From a virus, in IMG/VR virus record IMGVR_UViG_3300031753_000019, positions 1 through 41,894 of that record: DNA of 41,894 nt; one strand, given 5' to 3'. Of the stretch, positions 15,281 to 21,613 are shown in pieces; the stretch's first letter is position 1, and each line of letters opens with the position of its first letter. The notes under the pieces were generated by a model. The model did no database searches, was not told the origin of the DNA, and worked only from the letters and a program-made list of their open reading frames with translations. The position numbers and the translations under genes were made by a program.

Positions 15281-15327
15281 CGTTTCGACCTCCGGCATCC
15301 GCACTGGCAGGTGGTCGGGCTATTCAT
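15133..15327 (-). CDS. Small Cys-rich basic protein
   Basis: 64 residues. Starts TTCQCGCRRSKRCGKGHK, a dense Cys/His/Lys cluster, then a helical part (EYATLSELVSILRRRYM). GGGAGAAA precedes the ATG, and the ATG overlaps the upstream TGA. It shares about 148 bases out of frame with the next gene. Function unknown. Confidence 0.55.
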   Translation of the reverse strand: MNSPTTCQCGCRRSKRCGKGHKVPNVKPESTEYATLSELVSILRRRYMSVKASGGSNAGVSAGR

Positions 15328-15494
15328 CGAAGTTTCTCCCGGATTCTTCGTCCTGCGGCGCGGATGCGCCGATTTTGTTCGGCCTCCGGCATTCCGATCC
15401 GCTTCCAGTATCCGAGCACAATATTCGTCAACTCTTCGGCAGCTTCCCGAAGCCGGAGTTCCCGAAGTGCCTTGCTCGGCTTCGGGCTATTCAT
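15324..15494 (-). CDS. Small helical basic protein
   Basis: 56 residues from the ATG at 15494 (MNSPKPSKALRELRLREAAE). Arg-rich C-terminus (NRRIRAAGRRIREKLR). Possibly RNA- or DNA-binding, but only composition supports this. Its ATG overlaps the TGA of a Cys/His frame that lacks its own start. Confidence 0.55.
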   Translation of the reverse strand: MNSPKPSKALRELRLREAAEELTNIVLGYWKRIGMPEAEQNRRIRAAGRRIREKLR

Positions 15495-15595
15495 GGCCGA
15501 GTACGAACTTGGCTTTGCGCCCACAGCTCATCTCTGCGCTTGGAATTCTTGTGAACTGGACAGAAATATACCGTTCTTTCGAGCCAGCCGGTGAA
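15491..15595 (-). pseudogene. Cys/His small ORF without a start codon
   Basis: The frame after a TAG at 15596-15598 reads ...WLERTVYFCPVHKNSKRRDE... and stops in an ATGA overlap with the next gene, the hallmark of real genes in this operon. FCPVHK looks like half of a zinc site. There is no ATG, GTG or TTG in this frame. Either a mutation removed the 5' part or a non-standard start is used. An alternative frame from an ATG at about 15642 gives an unconvincing 37-residue product. Confidence 0.35.
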
Positions 15596-15625
15596 CTAAT
15601 CCCAATCCGAGGCAAGAAAGCTGCC

Positions 15626-16294
15626 TCAAATTGGTAGCCATTTCTGGAATCTATCTACGCACTCGGTCAGAAACTTCATCGCCCCATCCTGCTTCTGTGC
15701 CATCGTGACGAGACTAGGGAGACCAGAGTCAATTGATTTTTGGACCTGCTCTCTCGATGCTAATGCTCCTTCGGCGTACCATTCGACGACAATAGGTTCT
15801 CCCATTTGCAGAAGTTTTCCGCCATTGCCGTCGTCGAATACACTGTAGTCTTTTGTAGTCCATAGCATTGTCACGCCAGGATTGCGAGTGATCGCAAATC
15901 CACCAACCACAGGAGAAGAATTGTTGATCTCTTCATCTGTACGGCGAATCGCTTCCGAATTACTGAGAAAAGGACAATTCCGAGCGGACCATCGCGCACA
16001 TTCAAGGTGACATGGAGGTTCGGAGCTTGTTCGATTGATGCCACACATTGGCCCAGCGACGAAGGTCATCAGGCGGCCTATGCGCTCACCGCAGACCCAA
16101 CACTTTTTGAACTTGATGGCCTGAACCCACTTGCCGCCATCCATCGCGCGAAATTCTGGCTTGCCGTCAATCCAATCCACAAACCAAGGCACGACATAGC
16201 CGCGCTCATCCACGGGAAGGTTCTGCATTCGGGACGGCAGTTTTTCGAGTTCAGGGCGTAACGCGTGAAACGGACACTTTTGTGCTGTGCTCAT
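15626..16294 (-). CDS. Conserved phage protein with zinc cluster
   Basis: 222 residues. The centre carries CWVCGERIGRLMTFVAGPMC, then PPCHLECARWSARNCPFL, a multi-Cys layout I know from many uncharacterised phage proteins. The N-terminus has CPFH, and the C-terminal third is beta-rich (EPIVVEWYAEGALASREQV). The Cys/His set probably binds two zinc ions. Function is not known. It overlaps the winged-helix gene at 16291 by four bases. Confidence 0.65.
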   Translation of the reverse strand: MSTAQKCPFHALRPELEKLPSRMQNLPVDERGYVVPWFVDWIDGKPEFRAMDGGKWVQAIKFKKCWVCGERIGRLMTFVAGPMCGINRTSSEPPCHLECARWSARNCPFLSNSEAIRRTDEEINNSSPVVGGFAITRNPGVTMLWTTKDYSVFDDGNGGKLLQMGEPIVVEWYAEGALASREQVQKSIDSGLPSLVTMAQKQDGAMKFLTECVDRFQKWLPI

Positions 16295-16956
16295 AGTCTC
16301 TTCCTTTCGGCTAGCTTCGATATTTCGGCCCAGACTTCCAGATCCGCGCAGACCGGCCCTGCCCCGACGTATAGCTCTCTCCGAACTTCCTCTTCGACCT
16401 GTAGGCGCTTTTTCTTGGCTTCGATTTGCCGGATTTGCTCACGTGAGTGAGCGCCGCGCCGCTCTTGCGCGGGTTTCTTCTTAGCTTCTGTTCTTAGTAC
16501 TACTTCTTTAAGAGTGGGCGCTGGTGTCGTCACTTTCGCCAAAGTGGCGTCTGTGGTGTCGTCACTTTCGAGAAGTGGCGTCAATATTGTCGTCACTTTT
16601 TCCACATGGTCATGGTACTTATGGATCGTCACTGGGTAATTCCCTTTTTTTCCACGGGATAGCTGTAATTCGACATAATCTTTTCGTTCGAGACTCTTAA
16701 GAATTCGTTGGCATTTGCGCAGGGACCAGCCCATGAGATGTTCAGATAGGGCGACACCTGAACCCTTCCAGACTCCGGTTCGGAAGTCCGCAAGTAACAG
16801 AACAAGGGTGAAGGCACCATACTCATCCCCTGTCATCCTTCCAGATTTTAGGTGGTCGATTATTCCGCGTCGAAGTTTTACGAAAGACGTGACTTCCTCC
16901 CGAATAGGAAGTTGGGCCGGATGATTCGGGCACCCGGCCCTCGATCCGAAAAGCAA
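16291..16956 (-). CDS. Winged-helix replication-type protein
   Basis: About 221 residues from the TTG at 16956. The conserved part begins SFVKLRRGIIDHL and continues with DEYGAFTLVLLLADFRTG, GVALSEHLMGWSLRKCQRIL and KDYVELQLSRGKKGNYPVT, a helix-turn-helix fold like that of phage O/DnaD-type replication proteins. The C-terminal half is charged and coiled (EAKKKPAQERRGAHSREQ). It would bind the phage origin or load host replication factors. A stronger ribosome site (GGGAGG) stands before an ACG at 16890, just where homologues seem to start, so the true start is open. Confidence 0.65.
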   Translation of the reverse strand: MLFGSRAGCPNHPAQLPIREEVTSFVKLRRGIIDHLKSGRMTGDEYGAFTLVLLLADFRTGVWKGSGVALSEHLMGWSLRKCQRILKSLERKDYVELQLSRGKKGNYPVTIHKYHDHVEKVTTILTPLLESDDTTDATLAKVTTPAPTLKEVVLRTEAKKKPAQERRGAHSREQIRQIEAKKKRLQVEEEVRRELYVGAGPVCADLEVWAEISKLAERKRL

Positions 16957-16982
16957 CCGCGCTGCGGGCAGCGGGCGTCCCG

Positions 16983-17012
16983 AGCATATTCATAGGCGAC
17001 CTTCCCTGTCAA
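16983..17012 (-). promoter_or_regulatory. Sigma70-type promoter for the replication-type gene
   Basis: On the minus strand TTGACA (17007-17012) is followed after 18 bases by TATGCT (16983-16988). Transcription would begin near 16976, about 20 bases before the TTG at 16956. It lies just downstream of the Dam stop codon and next to the right-hand copy of the 24-bp inverted repeat, so it would give internal expression in the early operon. Confidence 0.65.
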
Positions 17013-17022
17013 GGGGTTTTTC

Positions 17023-17046
17023 CGGGAATTATATACTTAACTTCCC
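17023..17046. repeat. 24-bp inverted repeat, copy 1
   Basis: The 24 bases (CGGGAATTATA to TTAACTTCCC) are the exact reverse complement of 17484-17507. The copy begins one base inside the TAG that ends dam and lies between that gene and the internal promoter. Each copy is itself an imperfect dyad (GGGAA...TTCCC ends), so it could also be an operator. No other copy was noticed in the window. Confidence 0.85.
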
Positions 17047-17462
17047 TACCCCCTGAAAATAACTACTGCGCTTGGAAACGGGGCCGAGTTCTTTTGACCG
17101 CCGAATTTTAAGCGCCCTCGGATGAAACGAATCTCACCTTTAACGCAATAGTCATGCCACCATGCTGTATCCGTGCGCGAAGGCAAAAGGCATACCACGG
17201 TTGCGCTTGCCAACGACGACTCGTAAGCCTTTCTAACCCAATATTTTATGGCGCGTCCATACGGCGGATTCATCCAGCAAACGCCCGTCCACTCTTGTGC
17301 TAAGCCATCCTATTTAACCCCGAACCAACGCGAGCATTTAGCGTTTTCCTCATTCGCACATACATCTGTTTCAAAAGCAAACTCGGCGTCGAGGCCGTCA
17401 AAGAAATCTTGTGGTGTCGCCCAAAGGTCGGTTTGGCTACTAAAGTGAACTGCCGTATTCAT
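17046..17462 (-). pseudogene. dam: Phage Dam-type N6-adenine methyltransferase with in-frame amber
   Basis: Reading from the ATG at 17462 gives 50 codons typical of the phage N6-adenine methyltransferase N-terminus (HFSSQTDLWATPQDFFDGL, TDVCANEENAKCSR), then TAG at 17310-17312, and in the same frame the rest of the enzyme: WMNPPYGRAI (the NPPY catalytic motif), VVCLLPSRTDTAWWHDYC and IRFIRGRLKFGG, ending at 17046. Without the amber it would be about 138 residues, normal for the family, which methylates adenine using S-adenosylmethionine. TAG is an ordinary stop elsewhere in this genome, so this is a point-mutated or suppressible gene. An ATG at 17273 could yield the C-terminal piece alone. 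Confidence 0.85.
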
Positions 17463-17463
17463 T

Positions 17464-18102
17464 TTAAGTCCTTTGTTCTCGTGGGGAAGTTAAGTATATA
17501 ATTCCCGTTTTTCCGAGTCGCGTTTCGAGAATCCGTTCCGCATATTGGGCAACGCAGTTCGCCAGCTCAGGAGGTATGGTCGCTAGCTTGGCCGCTCGCT
17601 CTTTCTTGCCGATGTAAAACTCGGGGCAAGTATTGCCTGGCCCTCCGTCCGTTCTCATTGTCCACTTCGTTTTACTGATCCCCTGCGGCATGAGAGGCGG
17701 AACTGCGTTACCCCACAACCAAAACGATCCGCAATGATGTACAGCTGGCCCGACAAAGTGCTGTGCTGCCTTCACGTTTTCCATAACGTAAGGAATTTGC
17801 GCTTCCTCAAAAATAGCTCGGACATGGTTGAACAGTTTGATCCCCAATTTTGGATAAGGCGGGTTTGGATGAAAGTGTTTCATTCCGAACAGCGCGAACT
17901 CGTCACAGGGAGTCGAAGCGCACCCGAAATCAAACTTCGATACATAGTCTGCGGTCACGTCCAGCACATTCCAAATCCACAGTTCGCAATTGTGCGGTGC
18001 TTCGGAGCGTTGAAGATCAACTCCAGTGCAGTGCCATCCCCTTGAGGCAAAGGATTTGGACCATCCCCACCGACCACAACATAAATCCAAGAGTCTCGGC
18101 AC
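17464..18102 (-). CDS. C5-cytosine DNA methyltransferase-like protein
   Basis: 212 residues from a GTG with GGGGGAG upstream. Motif I appears as LLDLCCGRWGWSKSFASRGW with GVDLQ, motif IV as CASTPCDEFA (Cys of the PC pair is the nucleophile), and motif VI as YVMENVKAAQ; GSFWLWGN follows. It is shorter than bacterial Dcm-type enzymes, as usual for phage orphan versions, and lacks an obvious large recognition domain. It probably protects phage DNA from restriction. The last dozen codons run through copy 2 of the 24-bp inverted repeat. The stop is one base from the dam start, so the two are coupled. Confidence 0.8.
   Translation of the reverse strand: MPRLLDLCCGRWGWSKSFASRGWHCTGVDLQRSEAPHNCELWIWNVLDVTADYVSKFDFGCASTPCDEFALFGMKHFHPNPPYPKLGIKLFNHVRAIFEEAQIPYVMENVKAAQHFVGPAVHHCGSFWLWGNAVPPLMPQGISKTKWTMRTDGGPGNTCPEFYIGKKERAAKLATIPPELANCVAQYAERILETRLGKTGIIYLTSPREQRT
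17484..17507. repeat. 24-bp inverted repeat, copy 2
   Basis: Reverse complement of 17023-17046, located in the last codons of the C5 methyltransferase gene (encoding GIIYLTSP) and 21 bases before the dam ATG. The two copies therefore bracket dam exactly. In one mRNA they could pair into a 24-bp stem; in DNA they could support inversion. Confidence 0.85.
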
Positions 18103-18125
18103 GTCGGCACTCCCCCTCTAAGAGA

Positions 18126-18210
18126 TTTTCCCCGAGTCGGCAGTTTCGGTAAAAAGTATTTGTCTCGGCGTTCATTGGTTTTTATATATCGGACTTTTCC
18201 CCGAGTCGGC
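18126..18210. repeat. Pair of 16-bp direct repeats upstream of the cytosine methyltransferase
   Basis: TTTTCCCCGAGTCGGC occurs at 18126-18141 and 18195-18210, 53 bases apart, within the 107-base space between the methyltransferase start (18102) and the next gene stop (18210). The space between them is AT-rich. A twin operator or recombination scar are both possible. No clear promoter was recognised there. Confidence 0.6.
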
Positions 18211-18476
18211 TAGTCGGCGAGAATTTGATGCTCGCACATACAGGCCGGGCTTCTAGCTCCAATCCTCGCGCAGTCGTCAGGATGGATTAGGAAAGTTTTC
18301 CCAGAGCAATGAATCATCTGATGCTCGATAGGCCGAACCCGTACAATCATACCGGCGCAAGCTCGCATCCGGTCATCTGGTCGCCATTTAACTGCGTGCG
18401 CGAGGCCGCCAGGAGGATTGCAATTATAAAGGCTTTCAGGCGGAGCGATCATTACCGGCTGCCAGTCATCGGTCAT
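18210..18476 (-). CDS. Small hypothetical protein with Cys residues
   Basis: 88 residues. Polar, with several cysteines (SLYNCNPPGG, MRACAG, HCSGKTFLIHPDDCARIG, PACMCEH), a spacing that suggests one or two metal sites. The HCSGKTFLIHPDDC segment is a recurring phage motif in my memory but has no known function. Ends at the first 16-bp repeat. Confidence 0.55.
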   Translation of the reverse strand: MTDDWQPVMIAPPESLYNCNPPGGLAHAVKWRPDDRMRACAGMIVRVRPIEHQMIHCSGKTFLIHPDDCARIGARSPACMCEHQILAD

Positions 18477-18497
18477 GTGCTTCCCCCATCCGAGAAT

Positions 18498-18692
18498 CTA
18501 GTCGAGCTTTCCTCCGCATCGAACTGCGTGCGCGATACCGCAAGATTCGCAGGGTCGATAAGCGTTTGCGGCGCTCGTATCCAATCCGAAACACCCACAG
18601 GCCGGAACGAGGCAATCATCGGATGGCGTTACGAGCCAAGTTTTTTGACAGATCGGACACGTACTCGTCCCGGCGTTCGGCGTTTCCGGCAT
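18498..18692 (-). CDS. Small zinc-finger-like protein
   Basis: 64 residues with CPICQ near residue 12, a middle CLVPACGCFG, and CESCG near residue 49, so probably two zinc sites. Its start region is a junction sequence repeated before three genes in this area (GCAATTCTCTCAGTCTGC on the plus strand). Nucleic-acid binding is likely from the motif only. Confidence 0.6.
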   Translation of the reverse strand: MPETPNAGTSTCPICQKTWLVTPSDDCLVPACGCFGLDTSAANAYRPCESCGIAHAVRCGGKLD

Positions 18693-18716
18693 GGCGCAAT
18701 TCTCTCAGTCTGCTAT

Positions 18717-18884
18717 TTAAGCGTCTTTTCTGGACCAAGCGGGCGGTCCATAAGCAGGATCAAGCCCTTTCGTTTGGATTGAGATGGAATAGTCGAGAAT
18801 TGGCCCGCTTTCCAGTCGCGCCAAGATCAGCGATAGGATTTCGGAGAGCGATTCTCGATTCCCCTGAATGGTTATTTCGGCCAT
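18717..18884 (-). CDS. Small hypothetical protein
   Basis: 55 residues (MAEITIQGNRESLSEILSLI start). Begins with a beta strand then an amphipathic helix, with no cysteines, ending AYGPPAWSRKDA. The start sits in the repeated GAGAGAATTGC ribosome-site cassette. Not recognised. Confidence 0.55.
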   Translation of the reverse strand: MAEITIQGNRESLSEILSLILARLESGPILDYSISIQTKGLDPAYGPPAWSRKDA

Positions 18885-18893
18885 GCAATTCTC

Positions 18894-19091
18894 TCAGTCT
18901 GCGGCATCAGTGCCGACGCTCGGTTGCTGGTCGCAAGGATGCTTCCTTCGCTCTCGGATGATCGAGCGTCGGCGCGTCAATATCTTCGACAAGTGATCGG
19001 AAATGTTATGAACCGCTCGCTCGTCTTTGGTATACATGCGCAAGATCGTCTCGATGACTTCCTTTTCGGTCTGATCGGCGATGTTCGGCAT
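18894..19091 (-). CDS. Small hypothetical protein
   Basis: 65 residues, helical and charged (MPNIADQTEKEVIETILRMY), basic in the centre (LTRRRSIIRERRK). GAAGGAG lies eight bases before its ATG, inside the third copy of the repeated junction cassette. Function unknown. Confidence 0.6.
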   Translation of the reverse strand: MPNIADQTEKEVIETILRMYTKDERAVHNISDHLSKILTRRRSIIRERRKHPCDQQPSVGTDAAD

Positions 19092-19183
19092 GGCGCAGCT
19101 CCTTCAGTCTGCGGTATCTCTCCGCGTATTCGAGTTCGAGGCTCACCGGCGCGAGGCCGAGCCAAGACCAGTAGACGCTTCAT
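19006..19183 (-). pseudogene. Small helical gene with apparent +1 frameshift
   Basis: The ATG at 19183 overlaps the upstream TGA and starts MKRLLV, but the frame then turns to nonsense. Removing one base near 19164-19165 would give MKRLLVWLGLAP followed by VSLELEYAERYRRLKELR, which looks like a real helical protein, and its start matches that of the small gene at 19561 (MKRLFIWLGLA). So the gene is frameshifted, mis-sequenced, or uses the internal GTG that begins VSLELEY. Its 3' part overlaps the gene at 18894. Confidence 0.45.
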
Positions 19184-19515
19184 TTTTTGCCTTTACCTGC
19201 CTTATAGGACACATCATCGAACCAGAGCGACATCAAGTAAGCGGCAGCAGCTTCTTTGTGCTCATGCTTTGGCTCAAAACTGCCGAGGATCGCTTTGATG
19301 TGCCGAAGAGCCTTGCGTTCGTCAATTCCCGGCTTCGGAGTGAGTTTCAATTCCGAAACGCCCTCAAAGAACCACGTTGAAATAAGGTCCTCCCACTTGC
19401 GGTCAATGTGCGCGGGAATATCCTTCATCGCGGGCATGTACTTTTCGACTATGCTAGCGGGAAAAGCGAGTGTGACATCATCGACATCCACAGGCAGCAA
19501 TTCTTTGAGAGGCAT
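19180..19515 (-). CDS. Hypothetical protein
   Basis: 111 residues. Mostly helical with Trp and Lys (MKDIPAHIDRKWEDLISTWF, FEPKHEHKEAAAAYLMSLWF) and a short basic end (KAGKGKK). GGAGCAAC precedes its ATG. No domain recognised. Its TGA overlaps the ATG of the frameshifted small gene. Confidence 0.6.
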   Translation of the reverse strand: MPLKELLPVDVDDVTLAFPASIVEKYMPAMKDIPAHIDRKWEDLISTWFFEGVSELKLTPKPGIDERKALRHIKAILGSFEPKHEHKEAAAAYLMSLWFDDVSYKAGKGKK

Positions 19516-19561
19516 GTTGCTCCTTTTCGGCGAGGCCGAGCCAGATGAAGAGACGTTTCAT
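19478..19561 (-). CDS. 27-residue peptide overlapping the next start
   Basis: Starts MKRLFIWLGLAEKEQ, with an ATG overlapping the upstream TGA, and ends in frame after passing through the ribosome site and start of the next gene. The MKRLxxWLGLA beginning recurs at 19183 in damaged form, which supports a real module. It may work as a translational leader or a tiny membrane-active peptide. Confidence 0.4.
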   Translation of the reverse strand: MKRLFIWLGLAEKEQHASQRIAACGCR

Positions 19562-19755
19562 CGAGGTTTGAACTCGGTCCAACCATCTGACATTGGATGT
19601 ACGGCCTTGATTTGGTCCATCGGGATTCGGTAGGCATGATTGCTATCGCCGCCACTGATCCAAGCGTATACGATTCCGAGAGTCTGCGTCACTCCGCAGA
19701 TTTGGAAGCGACTCTTATCGGAATATTCATGCGTCAAGACGTAGATTTCGGTCAT
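19558..19755 (-). CDS. Small hypothetical protein
   Basis: 65 residues (MTEIYVLTHEYSDKSRFQIC start), beta-strand-like N-terminus, then SGGDSNHAYRIPMDQI and WTEFKPR. GGAG occurs twelve bases upstream. A compact alpha-beta fold is likely, but no family recognised. Confidence 0.6.
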   Translation of the reverse strand: MTEIYVLTHEYSDKSRFQICGVTQTLGIVYAWISGGDSNHAYRIPMDQIKAVHPMSDGWTEFKPR

Positions 19756-19792
19756 GGTGCTTGAGACTCCTTTGACGCAGCTTTATAGAAAC

Positions 19793-20620
19793 TCACCCTT
19801 CAACGTCGATAGACAGCTTCATGCACAGTTCAATCAGACCGCGTTCATAATCCGCACTCAATCGCCAGTAAACCGACTTATCTACCTTAGATTGGAATCT
19901 CTTAGCATCCGTGTCCATGAAGTACTGTTCGAGTTGCGGGACGGCGATCATGCCCTTTACCTTCACATAATGACCATTGAATTCCTCAGGGCGCTCGATG
20001 GTGATTTTCTTCTCCGGCTCGATCTGCGAGAGCGCATCGACGGCCAACTTGCGGACCTTGGGATCATCGGAATTCGCTTTGTCGGCCAAAGTCTTGTTGA
20101 CCACCGCCTTCTGAGCCTTCTTGCCATCATCGAAGGTCGGTGCACCCTGGGCCTCCACGTCATTCCCGATAGCGAGATTGAAAATCATGATAATGGCGTA
20201 TTTGCGGCAGCCAGTCATAGCCTTATAGATTGCTTTGTCAGTACCATCATAACCGTCGCCCGGAAACACCCAAGTGTGGCATTCATTGGATTCGGTATCG
20301 GTGAGCGTCCACTCCATGAGCACTTCGGCTATATAACCTGAGCGTTCCAGGTTTCCGTTTCTACTTACTCGCTCATGCGGAGTTCGATTGCATGACTTCA
20401 GAGTGCCGGTGAGGATCAACTTATTTGTAGTCAGCAATTTGCTGACGGCAATGACCGCATCTTCGATTCTGAGATACGCGGAGCCGCCCATTTCGGTGCC
20501 GAATTTACCTTGCTTTTTGACCTTACCGACCTTCGATTGAATGTCGAGAATCTTCTGCACTAGCGATTTCGGCGTTTCGGCATTCGGGACAGCCTCTCGG
20601 GACAAGTCAGGTTCGGTCAT
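19793..20620 (-). CDS. erf: ERF-family single-strand annealing protein
   Basis: 275 residues. The N-terminal two thirds show the ERF (essential recombination function) pattern: AYLRIEDAVIAVSKLLTTN, LMEWTLTDTESNECHTWVF, then GTDKAIYKAMTGCRKYAIIM. The C-terminal third is charged and specific to this phage. ERF proteins form rings on single-stranded DNA and promote annealing, as in P22, where they circularise incoming DNA. With RusA in the same operon it forms the phage recombination set. No partner exonuclease was found. Confidence 0.85.
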   Translation of the reverse strand: MTEPDLSREAVPNAETPKSLVQKILDIQSKVGKVKKQGKFGTEMGGSAYLRIEDAVIAVSKLLTTNKLILTGTLKSCNRTPHERVSRNGNLERSGYIAEVLMEWTLTDTESNECHTWVFPGDGYDGTDKAIYKAMTGCRKYAIIMIFNLAIGNDVEAQGAPTFDDGKKAQKAVVNKTLADKANSDDPKVRKLAVDALSQIEPEKKITIERPEEFNGHYVKVKGMIAVPQLEQYFMDTDAKRFQSKVDKSVYWRLSADYERGLIELCMKLSIDVEG

Positions 20621-20822
20621 CGGGAGTCTCCTGTATTTTTCTGCCTTTCAGCATATCGCGTCTCATCTGGACCACGTACTCCATAAGGGAATCGAAAACA
20701 TCCGGGTCAAGGTAGATTGTGTTAGTTGGGCCGTGGCCGTTGTCGGTGGTGAGGCGCAGCATCCCGTTGACGTGATCGACGTAGACAGAATCGCCCAGAT
20801 AAAAAATTCTTGAAGTTTTCAT
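20607..20822 (-). CDS. Small hypothetical protein upstream of erf
   Basis: 71 residues: beta-like first half (RIFYLGDSVYVDHVNGMLRL), then a helix (VFDSLMEYVVQMRRDM). Its last codons overlap the erf start by 14 bases, so expression is coupled. Not recognised; it could be a recombination accessory by position. Confidence 0.6.
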   Translation of the reverse strand: MKTSRIFYLGDSVYVDHVNGMLRLTTDNGHGPTNTIYLDPDVFDSLMEYVVQMRRDMLKGRKIQETPDDRT

Positions 20823-21010
20823 CGTTCACGCTCCGCTTTTCGAAGATAGTCGGCGCGGTCGGCCATGCGGTCGGTATAGAGTCGCGTTGCTTCGGTGTAG
20901 AGTTCATACTGCGTGTCATCGGTTAGCGTCCAATACTTGTCAGTAGCGAAGCGTTCTACGCATAACTCCTCAAAAATCTGTTGGATAGCTTCTTTGTAGT
21001 CACTCGGCAT
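20819..21010 (-). CDS. Small helical hypothetical protein
   Basis: 63 residues, acidic and helical (MPSDYKEAIQQIFEELCVER; TRLYTDRMADRADYLRKAER). Four-base overlap with the next gene. No known motif. Confidence 0.55.
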   Translation of the reverse strand: MPSDYKEAIQQIFEELCVERFATDKYWTLTDDTQYELYTEATRLYTDRMADRADYLRKAERER

Positions 21011-21011
21011 C

Positions 21012-21191
21012 TCAGCGGTCCTCCTCTTCGTCTCGCAGGTCGGAAAGCGTCATCGGCTCGAACTTGCTACAGGCCGTATCGCTCAATTCTTGATGCGCCC
21101 AATTCGAGGCACCGCAATTTCGACATGGATGGTCCGGCTCGATGATATTGGCTTCCGATTGTCGGGCGAGGTAGTCATCATGCATGCTCAT
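21012..21191 (-). CDS. Small zinc-binding protein
   Basis: 59 residues with CRNCGASNWAHQ and a later C41, plus H9 and H21, so one metal site is plausible. Acidic tail (LRDEEEDR). Starts after AAAGGTGTC. The pattern C-x2-CG-x3-W is common in small phage zinc proteins. Function unknown. Confidence 0.6.
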   Translation of the reverse strand: MSMHDDYLARQSEANIIEPDHPCRNCGASNWAHQELSDTACSKFEPMTLSDLRDEEEDR

Positions 21192-21273
21192 GGCTTAGAC
21201 ACCTTTCGGGCGCATGGTTTCTGAGGATCAATCGTTGTTCCTCCCCATGTGCAACAGGCTTCATATGAGAATC

Positions 21274-21390
21274 TTACAGCTCAACGCATTCCCGGCAAGC
21301 CTGTATATTTTTGTCGAATCTGCCGATATGAGCATCGGGTCTATCGCAACTCCTAACTCCACAGAGGTCGCACATCGGGTGGCAGGTCAT
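21274..21390 (-). CDS. 38-residue Cys-rich peptide
   Basis: MTCHPMCDLCG, then C15, then ACRECVEL: six cysteines and two histidines in 38 residues, enough for a zinc ribbon. Its ATG overlaps the TGA of the upstream gene. A longer frame to 21645 reads through the upstream gene and is not credible. Confidence 0.6.
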   Translation of the reverse strand: MTCHPMCDLCGVRSCDRPDAHIGRFDKNIQACRECVEL

Positions 21391-21608
21391 TTGGTCTCCA
21401 ATCGCCACGAGGCCCATAGTCGAGCCTCGCGGAGCAGTGTTTTGGCTTCCTCGTCGGTGAGTGGCTTCCCGACATGCGCCTCGATCCAAGCTTTCTCTTC
21501 GGCGTGCATCGGTGGATCGGCAAACTCGGGACGGGTAAGCGGATCGACCGCTAGCTTGGCGGCTGTTCGAGACAGGCCCGAAGCGAGAGCGAAGAAGTCG
21601 GTTTTCAT
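21387..21608 (-). CDS. Small hypothetical protein
   Basis: 73 residues (MKTDFFALASGLSRTAAKLA start) with helical, Glu-rich C-terminal part (HAEEKAWIEAHVGKPLTDEE). No cysteines. AAGGGAT lies eight bases before the ATG. Not recognised. Confidence 0.55.
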   Translation of the reverse strand: MKTDFFALASGLSRTAAKLAVDPLTRPEFADPPMHAEEKAWIEAHVGKPLTDEEAKTLLREARLWASWRLETK

Positions 21609-21613
21609 CGGTT

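Noticed and set aside
17046-17462. Genome-wide amber recoding to explain the dam TAG
   Set aside because: Many well-supported genes end in TAG (for example 8282, 9511, 38101, 38820) with the next gene starting right after, so TAG is a normal stop here.
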